NCBI GenBank assembly: GCA_050262775.1 | Contig: JBLNEO010000145.1 | Span: 1-32,653 of the forward strand | Direction of reading: 5' to 3' | DNA length: 32,653 nucleotides | Source of the DNA: DATHTC01 sp050262775 | GTDB taxonomy: Bacteria > Actinomycetota > Thermoleophilia > Gaiellales > Gaiellaceae | Shown: positions 6,993-14,570 of the stretch, one piece after another | Numbering within the stretch: position 1 is the stretch's first letter | How the letters are laid out: each line of letters begins with the position of its first letter | Position numbers and translations under genes: made by a program | The notes under the pieces: model-generated | Told to the model about the DNA's origin: nothing | Database searches by the model: none | Seen by the model: only the letters and a program-made list of their open reading frames with translations

Positions 6993-8133
6993 GCCGGTCG
7001 GCCCGGTCCCGCGCACGCGCGAGCGCCTCCGCACGCGTGGCCGCCGCCGCGTAGACGATCGCCAGCCGGTAGCTCTGCGCGTCGTTCGTCCCCTGCTCCG
7101 AGAGGCGCTTCCCGGCCTCGACGAGGATCTCGACGCCGCGCTCGGGCTCGGGCGCGTCCTCGACGAACGCGTCCTCGAAGCGCCGCAGCACGTAGCTGAC
7201 GGCGTAGCACGACGGCGGGCCCGGCGTCCACCTCGGATCGTCGCCGCACGCGAGCGCGAACAGCGCCTCGTAGGTCGACCGCCCGTGGGCGGCCTGCACG
7301 AGCGGGGCGAACTGCGAGGCGATACGGCCGTTCACCTCGATGAGCGTCGCGGGGCCGCGCTCGGGGACGAAGAACTCGACGTTGAAGAACCCGTCGTCGA
7401 ACCCGAGCGCGGGGACCGCCCGCGACGCGACGTCGGCGAGCTCCGCGAGCCGCTCCTCCGGCAGCCGCGACGGGTACTCGAACCGCTCGAAGCTGCCGGT
7501 GCCCGGGTACTTGACGGAGTCCGTGACGCCGACGACGGTGACCGAGCCGCGGAACGCGTAGCCCTCGAGCGTGACCTCGGCGCCGCTCCGCACCTCCTCC
7601 GCGAGGTAGCCGCGGACGTCGTCGCGGCGCAGCCCCGCGAGCGCGGCGATCGCCGCGTAGCCCTCGCGGTAGTCGTCCCAGCCGTCGAGCGACGCCAGCC
7701 GGGCCGGGTCGTCGACGCGGCGCGCGTCCTGCGACAGCCTGCCGACCACGGGCTTCACGAACCACGGCGGGCCGAACGGCGGCGGCTCCTCCGCGAGCAC
7801 CGCCCACGGCGGCGTCGCCTCGGGCGCGACGCGCTCGAGGATGCGCCGCGACGTCGGCTTGTGCTGGCACGCGAGCAGCGCCTGCGGCGTCGGCGAGGGG
7901 AGGCCCCGCCGGCCCGCGAGCACGGCCGCGAGGAGCGCCGAGCGGTCCTTCGTCGCGACGATCCCGTCCGCCGGGACCCCGTCCGCCTCCGCCAGGACCG
8001 CCTCCGGCTCGATGCGCTCGAGCCCGTCGAGGTCCGGCCCCACGGCGTGCAGGCGGTACCGCGACCCGAGGCCGGCCGCCTCCGCGGCGGCGAGGTCCCG
8101 CGGCTGCGGGCAGAGGAGGATCACGTCGCGCAT
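6955..8133 (-). CDS. ATP-grasp carboxylate-amine ligase-like protein
   Basis: A 392-aa protein with an N-terminal Rossmann-like domain (MRDVILLCPQPRDL), a central ATP-binding segment (PPWFVKPVVGRLSQD) and the metal-binding end of the ATP-grasp fold (FNVEFFV, then TLIEVNGRIASQFAPL, carrying the Glu and Asn metal ligands). Such enzymes activate a carboxylate as acyl-phosphate and join it to an amine or thiol. The substrate is unknown; the L-amino-acid ligase/carbamoyl-phosphate synthase-like branch is the nearest in feel. It stands alone, convergent with the MFS exporter, which could export its product (speculation). Upstream on its strand is a TAGCAT hexamer at 8155-8160, but no clear Shine-Dalgarno. 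Confidence 0.85.
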   Translation of the reverse strand: MRDVILLCPQPRDLAAAEAAGLGSRYRLHAVGPDLDGLERIEPEAVLAEADGVPADGIVATKDRSALLAAVLAGRRGLPSPTPQALLACQHKPTSRRILERVAPEATPPWAVLAEEPPPFGPPWFVKPVVGRLSQDARRVDDPARLASLDGWDDYREGYAAIAALAGLRRDDVRGYLAEEVRSGAEVTLEGYAFRGSVTVVGVTDSVKYPGTGSFERFEYPSRLPEERLAELADVASRAVPALGFDDGFFNVEFFVPERGPATLIEVNGRIASQFAPLVQAAHGRSTYEALFALACGDDPRWTPGPPSCYAVSYVLRRFEDAFVEDAPEPERGVEILVEAGKRLSEQGTNDAQSYRLAIVYAAAATRAEALARARDRADRLRFRLREPARTR

Positions 8134-8223
8134 CAGGGGGCGGGTCGAGCCGCGATGCTACTCGGCGCCGTCGAGCCCGTCGAACGGCGGCGCGGCGAAC
8201 CTGCGCCGTGCGAAGATGCCGCC

Positions 8224-9537
8224 GTGCCGGACCGGGTCGTGGTCCTGGGCGGAGGCGCCGCCGCCGAGGCGTTCGTCGCGTCGCTTCGGCGGTTCGACGA
8301 CGACGTCTCGATCACGCTCGTCGAGCGGCGGCTGGTCGGCGGCGAGTGCACGTACTGGGCCTGCATGCCGACGAAGACGCTGCTGCGGCCGCCGGAGCTC
8401 GGAGCGCAGGCCGAGCGGGCGCCCGGGTCCGGCCGCGCCGCCGTCGACGTCCCGTCCGTCTTCGAGTGGCGCGACCGCGTGATCGACGGCCTCGACGACA
8501 CCGGCCACATCGAGTGGCTCGAGGACCGGCGGATCGACTTCGTGCGCGGCGAGGGCCGGGTGACGCGGCCGGGCGTCGTCTCGGTCGGCGACCGCGAGCT
8601 TCCGTACGACGCGCTCGTCGTGGCCACCGGGTCGGACCCGCGGCGGCCCGGCATCGAGGGGATCGACGCGCCCGGCGTGTGGACGAACCACGAGGCGGCG
8701 ACGGCGTCGGAGGCGCCCGAGAGCCTCGTCGTCCTCGGCGCGGGCCCCGTCGGCTGCGAGCTCGGCCAGTTCTTCGCGCGCCTCGGGACGCGTGTGACGA
8801 TCGTCGACCCGAACGCGCGGATCCTCCCGCGCGAGGACGCCGAGGCGGCGGCCGTGCTGCGGGAGCGGCTCGAGGAGGACGGGATCGCGTTCCGCCTCGG
8901 GGTCGACGCGACGGCGGTCGAGCCGGGGCTGCGGATCACGCTGCGCGACGGCACGACCGTCGAGGCGGAACGGCTGCTCGTCGCCATCGGCCGTGTCCCG
9001 AACGCGGAGGGCCTGGGGCTCGAGCAGCTCGGCGTCCGCATCGGGCAGCGCGGGATCGAGGTCGACGCCTCGCTGCGGGCGGCCGAGAGCGTCTGGGCGA
9101 TCGGCGACGTGGTCGCGGCGACCCCCGACTTCACGCACGTCGGCAAGTACCAGGGACGGGTCGCCGCCGCCGCGATCGCGGGCCGCGACGTCCGGGCCGA
9201 CTACCGCGCGATCCCGCGGGTGCTCTTCACCGACCCGCAGGTCGCCTCCGTCGGCGCGCTCGAGGGCATCGAGGGACGGTGGGAGGTGAACCGGGTCTCG
9301 CGCTCGTCGACGTACGAGCGGCCGAAGCGGCCGGGCTTCCTCAAGGTCTTCGCCGACCCGGAGCGGCGCGTGCTCGTCGGCGCCGTCGCGGCCGGTCCCG
9401 AGGCCGGGGAATGGCTGGGGCAGCTGACCCTCGCGATCCGTGCCGAGGTGCCTCTCGACGTCCTCCGCGACGTGATCCAGCCGTTTCCGACGTTCTCCGA
9501 GGTCGTGCACTTCGCCGTGCGGGAGCTGCCCCTCTGA
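8224..9537 (+). CDS. NAD(P)/FAD-dependent disulfide-oxidoreductase-like flavoprotein
   Basis: A 437-aa class I pyridine-nucleotide disulfide oxidoreductase-like protein. The FAD motif VVLGGG is at the N-terminus; the redox-active pair is Cys42/Cys47 in GGECTYWACMPTKTLL; the NAD(P) motif is VVLGAGPVGCELGQFFARLG; the second FAD motif is SVWAIGDV. The dimerisation domain ends IQPFPTFSE, where lipoamide dehydrogenase has HPT-x2-E, so the catalytic His is replaced by Phe. It is therefore not a canonical lipoamide dehydrogenase; the real acceptor is unknown. The GTG at 8224 precedes the first beta strand correctly. The hexamer GAAGAT at 8212-8217 sits 6 bases before it. The stop overlaps the CTG start of the ABC ATPase. 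Confidence 0.88.
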   Translation: MPDRVVVLGGGAAAEAFVASLRRFDDDVSITLVERRLVGGECTYWACMPTKTLLRPPELGAQAERAPGSGRAAVDVPSVFEWRDRVIDGLDDTGHIEWLEDRRIDFVRGEGRVTRPGVVSVGDRELPYDALVVATGSDPRRPGIEGIDAPGVWTNHEAATASEAPESLVVLGAGPVGCELGQFFARLGTRVTIVDPNARILPREDAEAAAVLRERLEEDGIAFRLGVDATAVEPGLRITLRDGTTVEAERLLVAIGRVPNAEGLGLEQLGVRIGQRGIEVDASLRAAESVWAIGDVVAATPDFTHVGKYQGRVAAAAIAGRDVRADYRAIPRVLFTDPQVASVGALEGIEGRWEVNRVSRSSTYERPKRPGFLKVFADPERRVLVGAVAAGPEAGEWLGQLTLAIRAEVPLDVLRDVIQPFPTFSEVVHFAVRELPL

Positions 9538-10499
9538 GCCGCGCGGCGTCGATCGAGTTCCGCGGCGCCACCAAGCGGTACCAGGGCTCGTCCGGCCACG
9601 CCGTGCGAGACCTGACGCTGCGCGTGGAGCCGGGGGAGATCTGCGTCCTCGTCGGCCCGTCGGGGGGCGGCAAGACGACCGCGATGAAGATGGTGAACCG
9701 GCTCGTCGAGCTCGACGCGGGCGACGTGCTGCTCGACGACCGCAGCGTCCGCGAGCTCGACGGGACGCAGCTGCGGCGGAGCGTCGGCTACGTGATCCAG
9801 CAGGTCGGGCTCTTCCCGCACATGACGGTGGGCGCGAACGTCGCCGTCGTCCCGCGGCTGCTGGGGTGGTCGAAGGAGCGCATCGGCGAGCGGGTGGACG
9901 AGCTGCTCGAGCTGATGGGCCTCGCGACCGTCGAGTTCCGCGACCGCTACCCGTCGCAGCTGTCGGGCGGGCAGCGCCAGCGCGTCGGGATCGCGCGCGC
10001 GCTCGCCGGCGACCCCGGAGTGCTGCTGATGGACGAGCCGTTCGGAGCCCTCGACCCGATCACGCGGACGCGGCTGCAGGACGAGTTCCTCCGCCTCCAG
10101 GCCGCGGTCCGGAAGACCGTGCTCTTCGTCACGCACGACGTCGACGAGGCCGTGCGCGTCGGCGACCGCATCGCGATCCTCCGCGAGGGAGGCGAGCTCG
10201 TCCAGTACGACACCCCGAGCGCGATCCTCTCGCACCCGGCCGACGCGTTCGTCGCGCAGCTCGTGGGCGCCGACCGGGGCCTCAAGCTGCTCGCGCTCCA
10301 CCGCGTGGACGAGGTCGAGCTCGAGCCGCCGGGGCTCGCGTCCGAGGACGACCCGCGGGTCGACCGCGACGCCACGCTGCGCGACGCGCTCTCGCTCATG
10401 CTCACGCAGGCCGCGCACCGGTGCGTCGTCGTCAACGGCACGCGGCCGCTCGGCTCGCTCTCCCTCGACCGGATCTCGGAGCTCCTCGCGCCGCGGTGA
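9534..10499 (+). CDS. Osmoprotectant ABC transporter ATPase (OpuCA/ProV-like), CTG start
   Basis: The ATP-hydrolysing subunit of a betaine/choline/carnitine-type importer, 321 aa. Counting from CTG 9534: beta-1 and the A-loop aromatic IEFRGATKRY (7-16), Walker A GPSGGGKT (41-48), Q-loop QQVGLFPHMTV, signature LSGGQRQR (143-150), Walker B VLLMDEP (163-169), H-loop THD. The tail has a CBS-like segment, as in OpuCA, where it senses ionic strength. No ATG, GTG or TTG exists in frame before the A-loop. CTG 9534 overlaps the previous TGA and has GGGAG at 9521-9525, exactly 8 bases upstream. The only later option, a GTG near residue 24, would delete beta-1 and the A-loop. Confidence 0.93.
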   Translation: MSRAASIEFRGATKRYQGSSGHAVRDLTLRVEPGEICVLVGPSGGGKTTAMKMVNRLVELDAGDVLLDDRSVRELDGTQLRRSVGYVIQQVGLFPHMTVGANVAVVPRLLGWSKERIGERVDELLELMGLATVEFRDRYPSQLSGGQRQRVGIARALAGDPGVLLMDEPFGALDPITRTRLQDEFLRLQAAVRKTVLFVTHDVDEAVRVGDRIAILREGGELVQYDTPSAILSHPADAFVAQLVGADRGLKLLALHRVDEVELEPPGLASEDDPRVDRDATLRDALSLMLTQAAHRCVVVNGTRPLGSLSLDRISELLAPR

Positions 10500-11206
10500 C
10501 CGGCGAGCCCGTCATCCCCGAGTTCGGGCGCGGGTCGGAGTGCGTCCGCGCCGACCGCTTCTTCTGCTGGGACTGGACGCGCGACCACTGGGGCGACACG
10601 TTCCAGCCGGCGCTCGTCGAGCACGTGAAGCTGACGCTGATCGCGGTCTCGATCGGGTTCGTGCTCTCGTTCGCGCTTGCGCTCCTCGCCTACCGCCTCC
10701 GACGACTCGACGCGCCGATCGGGGCGCTGTCGGGCTTCCTCTACACGATCCCGAGCCTCGCGCTCTTCCAGCTGCTCGTGCCCGTGACGGGCCTGACGGT
10801 GACGACCGTCGAGATCGCGCTCGTCTCGTACACGATGCTCGTCCTCTTCCGGAACATCCTCGAGGGGCTCCGGTCGGCGCCGCCGGACGTGCGGGAGACG
10901 GCGCGCGCGATGGGGCTCTCGCCCCGGCAGTCGTTCCTGCGCGTGGAGCTGCCGCTCGCGCTGCCCGCGATCCTCGCGGGGCTGCGGATCGCGACCGTGA
11001 TGACGATCTCGCTCGCGACGGTCGGCGCGTTCGTCGTCCCCGAGGGCCTCGGCGCGCCGATCTTCTCCGGCCTCCGCGAGTTCTTCCAGACGAAGTTCGT
11101 CGTCGCGGGAGCCCTCGCCGTCGCGCTCGCGCTCGTGGCGGACGCGCTGCTCGTGCTGGTCGAACGCGCGCTGACGCCGTGGGCGCGCGCGCGGAGGCCC
11201 GCGTGA
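10496..11206 (+). CDS. Osmoprotectant ABC transporter permease 1 (OpuCB-like)
   Basis: A 236-aa inner-membrane permease of the BPD_transp_1 family. After a polar N-terminal stretch of about 35 residues (ECVRADRFFCWDW) come five to six hydrophobic helices. The ATPase-contact EAA loop reads ETARAMGLSPRQSFLRVELP. The GTG at 10496 overlaps the ATPase stop in GTGA, and its own stop overlaps the second permease in the same way. Two different permeases with one ATPase and one binding protein is the standard OpuC/OpuB arrangement. Substrate is presumably a quaternary ammonium osmolyte, from family knowledge only. Confidence 0.93.
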   Translation: MTGEPVIPEFGRGSECVRADRFFCWDWTRDHWGDTFQPALVEHVKLTLIAVSIGFVLSFALALLAYRLRRLDAPIGALSGFLYTIPSLALFQLLVPVTGLTVTTVEIALVSYTMLVLFRNILEGLRSAPPDVRETARAMGLSPRQSFLRVELPLALPAILAGLRIATVMTISLATVGAFVVPEGLGAPIFSGLREFFQTKFVVAGALAVALALVADALLVLVERALTPWARARRPA

Positions 11207-11913
11207 CCGCCGAGACGTTCCGGCCCGGCGTGTTCGTCGACGCGGTGCGCTTCGTCGGCGACAACCCGCACCTCCTCATCGAGAAGACGCTCCAGCACCT
11301 CGAGCTGTCGGTGATCGCGATCGCGATCTCCGTCGTCGTCGCGCTGCCGCTCGGCGTCCTGCTCGGGCACCTCCACCGCTGGTCCTTCGTCGCCATCAAC
11401 CTCGGCAACGTGGGGCGGGCGCTCCCGAGCCTCGCCGTGATCGCGTTCGGGCTCGCGATCTTCGGGATCGGGCGAGCCAACGTCGTCTTCGCGCTCGTCG
11501 TGCTCGCGGTGCCGCCGATCGTGACGAACGCGTTCGTCGCCGTCGACGGGGTCGACCCGGACGCCGTCGAGGCCGCGCGCGGGATGGGGATGTCGCCCCG
11601 GCAGGTGCTCCTGAAGGTCGAGCTCCCGCTCGCTCTGCCCCTCACCTTCTCCGGCATCCGCACCGCGTCGCTGTACGTCGTCGCGACCGCCACGCTCGCG
11701 GGCATCGTCGGCGGCGGGGGCCTCGGCGACATCATCGTCAACCAGGCGAGCTACCGCCTGGCGGGCGTGGTCGGCGCCGCGCTCTGCGTGTCGGCGCTCG
11801 CGTTCGCGGTCGACGCCCTGCTCGCGGCCGCGCAGCGCGCCGTGACCCCGGCGGGACTTCGCGGCACCGTGCCGTCGTTTGAACCCGACAGCGTGCCCCG
11901 GGCGGCCGGATAG
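11203..11913 (+). CDS. Osmoprotectant ABC transporter permease 2 (OpuCD-like)
   Basis: A second membrane subunit, also 236 aa, with the EAA loop EAARGMGMSPRQVLLKVELP and a glycine-rich segment (GIVGGGGLGDII) typical of the ProW/OpuC permeases. It pairs with the preceding permease as a heterodimer around the shared ATPase. The start is GTG 11203 in a 4-base overlap. The shared SPRQ-x5-VELPLALP core of the two permeases indicates an old duplication. The lipoprotein gene follows 31 bases later with its own strong Shine-Dalgarno. Confidence 0.93.
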   Translation: MTAETFRPGVFVDAVRFVGDNPHLLIEKTLQHLELSVIAIAISVVVALPLGVLLGHLHRWSFVAINLGNVGRALPSLAVIAFGLAIFGIGRANVVFALVVLAVPPIVTNAFVAVDGVDPDAVEAARGMGMSPRQVLLKVELPLALPLTFSGIRTASLYVVATATLAGIVGGGGLGDIIVNQASYRLAGVVGAALCVSALAFAVDALLAAAQRAVTPAGLRGTVPSFEPDSVPRAAG

Positions 11914-11944
11914 CCGTGCGGGCCCTCACGAAAGGAGACCATCC

Positions 11945-12901
11945 GTGAAGCCAACGTGGCGCAGGCTGCTGTTCCTCCTGGTGGTGATGACCGCGCTCCT
12001 TGCAGCCGGGTGCGGAGGCGACGACGAGTCGTCCTCGACCACCGCCGCCGGCACCGGCGCGTCCGCGACGGACACCGCCGGCGGCGGCAAGAAGCCGAAG
12101 ATCGTGCTCGGCACGAAGAACTTCACCGAGCAGTACATCCTCGGCGAGCTGTACCGCCAGGCGCTCGAGGCGAAGGGCTACGACGTGACGCTGAAGAGCG
12201 ACATCGGCTCGACGGAGATCATCGACACGGCGCTCACGAGCGGGCAGATCAACGTCTACCCGGAGTACACCGGGACGGCGCTCACCGTCGTCTTCGGCGA
12301 GCCCGGGTCGAAGGACACGGCCCAGGCGACCTACGACGAGGCGAAGGCGCGCTACGAGGAGCGCGGGCAGACCCTCTACGCGATGACGCCGTTCTCCGAC
12401 TCCGACGCGATCGCCGTCACGATCGACACCGCGCGGACGTACTCGCTGAAGACCCTCGAGGACCTCAAGAAGGTGCCGGACCTGACGCTCGGCGGCCAGC
12501 CGGAGTTCTCCACCCGCGAGCAGGGCCTCCCCGGCCTGAAGAAGAACTACGGGCTCACCGACGTGAAGTTCGTGCCCTTCGCGGGGATCAGCCCCTACGA
12601 GGCGCTCGACGCGAACAAGGTGAAGGCGGCGGCGATCTTCTCGACGGACGCGCCGCTCGTGTCCGGCAAGTACGTCGTGCTCGAGGATCCGAAGGCGCAG
12701 TTCGGCTTCCAGAACGTCGCGCCCGTCGTCGACAAGGAGCTCGCCGACGCCGGCGGCCAGGAGCTCCAGGACGTGTTCGACGCCGTCTCGAAGCTGCTGA
12801 CGGAGAAGGCGATCATCACGATGAACTCGGTCGTCTCCGAGGAGCAGCAGTCGCCCGACGCGGTCGCGAAGGCGTTCCTCGACGCCAACGGGCTCCTCTA
12901 G
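11945..12901 (+). CDS. Osmoprotectant-binding lipoprotein (OpuCC/ProX-like)
   Basis: The extracytoplasmic solute receptor of the importer, 318 aa. It has a short basic start, a hydrophobic core and the lipobox LLAAGC with lipidated Cys23, then a Ser/Thr/Gly-rich tether to about residue 47. The mature domain begins KIVLGTKNFTEQYILGELY, the signature opening of the QAT-type substrate-binding domain, followed by GSTEIIDTALTSGQINVYPE and EYTGTAL. Ligand identity (glycine betaine, choline, carnitine or similar) cannot be read from the sequence. The GTG has AAAGGAG at 11931-11937, spacing 7, the strongest ribosome site of the operon, in keeping with a need for excess binding protein. Confidence 0.93.
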   Translation: MKPTWRRLLFLLVVMTALLAAGCGGDDESSSTTAAGTGASATDTAGGGKKPKIVLGTKNFTEQYILGELYRQALEAKGYDVTLKSDIGSTEIIDTALTSGQINVYPEYTGTALTVVFGEPGSKDTAQATYDEAKARYEERGQTLYAMTPFSDSDAIAVTIDTARTYSLKTLEDLKKVPDLTLGGQPEFSTREQGLPGLKKNYGLTDVKFVPFAGISPYEALDANKVKAAAIFSTDAPLVSGKYVVLEDPKAQFGFQNVAPVVDKELADAGGQELQDVFDAVSKLLTEKAIITMNSVVSEEQQSPDAVAKAFLDANGLL

Positions 12902-12908
12902 CGGCGGC

Positions 12909-12940
12909 GACGGGCGGGGGCGGTCACGCCTCCGCCCGTC
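12909..12940 (+). terminator. Hairpin terminator of the osmolyte importer operon
   Basis: A 14-bp stem (13 Watson-Crick pairs and one G.T) around a GTCA loop, starting 8 bases after the stop. No T-tract follows, as is common in very GC-rich actinobacteria. Its right arm lies only 3 bases before the -10 of the next operon. Confidence 0.7.
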
Positions 12941-12943
12941 CCG

Positions 12944-12949
12944 TACGAT
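12944..12949 (+). promoter_or_regulatory. -10 (TACGAT) of the acyl-CoA operon, leaderless type
   Basis: TACGAT is followed by 7 bases and the GTG of the thioesterase at 12957, with no Shine-Dalgarno in between. The -35 position would fall within the preceding hairpin (CGGTCA, 12921-12926), a poor match. Confidence 0.45.
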
Positions 12950-12956
12950 CCCGCGC

Positions 12957-13379
12957 GTGCCGACCGCGGACTTCCCCGAGCGCTTCCGCTTCCCGCCGCC
13001 GGTCGCCGAGCTGATCGGCTTCGAGTTCGTGTACGCCCGCGAGGGCTCCTCGCGGCTCGAGCTCGAGGTGACCGAGCGGCACGCGAACCCGATGGGAACG
13101 GTGCACGGCGGGATCCTCTGCGACCTCGCCGACGCCGCGATGGGGACGGCCTATGCGTCGACGCTCGCCGACGGCGAGTCGTTCGCGACGCTCGAGCTGA
13201 AGATCAACTACCTGCGGCCGTTCTGGACGGGCCGGATCGCCGCCGAGGGGCGACTCGTCAGCGGCGGCCGCACGATCGGCCTCGCGGAGGCGGACATCCG
13301 CGACGCGAACGGCCGGCTGATCGCCCGCGCCTCCGCGACGTGCATGACGCTGCGCGGCGAGCAGGCGGACGGCCGCTGA
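12957..13379 (+). CDS. PaaI-like hot-dog thioesterase
   Basis: A 140-aa single hot-dog domain that would hydrolyse acyl-CoA thioesters. The family signature NPMGTVHGGILCDLADAAMG spans about 44-63, with the HGG turn at 50-52 and the acidic residue (Asp59 region) on the central helix. ELKINYLRPF and ARASATCMTL are the later strands. The GTG start is behind a TACGAT -10 with 7-base spacing and no ribosome site, so translation is likely leaderless. It is the first gene before two acyl-CoA dehydrogenases, so it may release CoA from stalled or dead-end intermediates (inference). Confidence 0.88.
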   Translation: MPTADFPERFRFPPPVAELIGFEFVYAREGSSRLELEVTERHANPMGTVHGGILCDLADAAMGTAYASTLADGESFATLELKINYLRPFWTGRIAAEGRLVSGGRTIGLAEADIRDANGRLIARASATCMTLRGEQADGR

Positions 13380-13382
13380 CGC

Positions 13383-13412
13383 TTGGAGCGAGGGGCGTCC
13401 CTCGCATAGAGT
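13383..13412 (+). promoter_or_regulatory. Promoter ahead of the first acyl-CoA dehydrogenase
   Basis: TTGGAG (13383-13388), 18 bases, TAGAGT (13407-13412), then 6 bases to GTG 13419. Again no Shine-Dalgarno, so probably leaderless. It lies in the 39-bp gap after the thioesterase gene. Confidence 0.45.
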
Positions 13413-13418
13413 CGGGCC

Positions 13419-14570
13419 GTGGACCTGCGGGACACCCCGGAGGAGGCTGCCTTCCGCGCGGAGGTGCGCGAGTGGCTCGCCGCCAACCTCCCCGACGAGC
13501 TGCGCGGACACCGCGGCGGCGCGCAGCGGTTCGAGGGTCCGGAGCTCCGCACGTGGAGCCGGAAGCTCGCCGAGGCCGGCTACATGGGGCTCACGTGGCC
13601 GCGGGAGTACGGCGGGCGCGGCGCGCCCTACGCGCACCAGGCGATCTTCTACGAGGAGCTGGCCGCTGCGGAGGCGCCGCCGCACGTCGGCGTGATCGGG
13701 CTCGGGATGGCCGGACCGACGATCATGGCGCACGGCACCGAGGAGCAGAAGGCGCGCTACCTCGCGAAGATCCTCTCGGCCGAGGAGATCTGGTGCCAGG
13801 GCTTCTCCGAGCCCGACGCCGGCTCCGACCTCGCCGCCGCGCGCACGGAGATCCGGCCCGACGGCGACCGCTTCGTCGTCAACGGCCAGAAGGTGTGGTC
13901 GTCGTACGCCCACATCGCCGACTTCTGCATCCTCGTCGGCCGCAGCGACCCCGAGGCGCCGCGCTACCGCAACCTGAGCTACGTGATCGTCGACATGCGC
14001 GCGCCGGGCGTCGAGGTGCGGCCGCTGCGCCAGATCACGGGCGAGGCCGAGTTCAACGAGATCTTCTTCAGCGACGTCGAGGTGCCGCGCGAGAACCTGC
14101 TCGGCGAGGTCGGCGAGGGCTGGACGGTGGCGATGACGACGCTCCTGCACGAGCGCGCGACGCTCGGCTTCGCGCTCACGACGCAGCTCGACGTGAGCGT
14201 TCGGAAGCTCGTCGCCCTCGCACGCGAGCGCGGCGCCGACGACCCGCTCGTGCGCGACCGCGTGGCGCGCGAATGGATCGACCTGCAGGGCCTCCGCTAC
14301 ACGAACTACCGCGCGCTCACGGCGCTGATGCAGACCGGGATCCCCGGCCCGGAGGGGTCGGGGGTCAAGCTCGCGTGGTCGGAGCAGAACCAGCGCCTGA
14401 CGAAGCTCGCGCTCGAGCTGCTCGGCCCCGACTCCCAGCTGCTCGACGCCGACGGCTACTGGCAGCACCAGCAGCTGCGCAGCCGCGGCAACACGATCGA
14501 GGCCGGAACCTCGGAGATCCTCCGCAACATCGTCGCCGAGCGCGTGCTCGGCCTCCCCAGGAGCCGCTGA
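13419..14570 (+). CDS. Acyl-CoA dehydrogenase, full-length subunit (FadE29-like)
   Basis: A 383-aa FAD enzyme that would introduce the alpha-beta double bond in an acyl-CoA. It shows the N-terminal helical domain, the FAD-binding CQGFSEPDAGSDLAA block (126-140), the beta-domain FVVNGQKVWSSYAHIADF, and the C-terminal TIEAGTSEILRNIVAERVLGLP. A Glu in LLHERATLG (Glu245) is at about the position of the catalytic base of the FadE29/ChsE2 type (by analogy, not aligned). The gene abuts a second, shortened dehydrogenase (TGATG). This is the arrangement of actinobacterial heteromeric alpha2-beta2 dehydrogenases such as ChsE1-ChsE2. The substrate may thus be bulky or branched, which is inference. Confidence 0.93.
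   Translation: MDLRDTPEEAAFRAEVREWLAANLPDELRGHRGGAQRFEGPELRTWSRKLAEAGYMGLTWPREYGGRGAPYAHQAIFYEELAAAEAPPHVGVIGLGMAGPTIMAHGTEEQKARYLAKILSAEEIWCQGFSEPDAGSDLAAARTEIRPDGDRFVVNGQKVWSSYAHIADFCILVGRSDPEAPRYRNLSYVIVDMRAPGVEVRPLRQITGEAEFNEIFFSDVEVPRENLLGEVGEGWTVAMTTLLHERATLGFALTTQLDVSVRKLVALARERGADDPLVRDRVAREWIDLQGLRYTNYRALTALMQTGIPGPEGSGVKLAWSEQNQRLTKLALELLGPDSQLLDADGYWQHQQLRSRGNTIEAGTSEILRNIVAERVLGLPRSR

Noticed and set aside
4185..7034. A 949-codon open frame on the minus strand
   Set aside because: It runs antisense through the malate synthase, GntR and MFS genes, is Arg/Glu/His-rich, and shows no domain. It is an antisense shadow.
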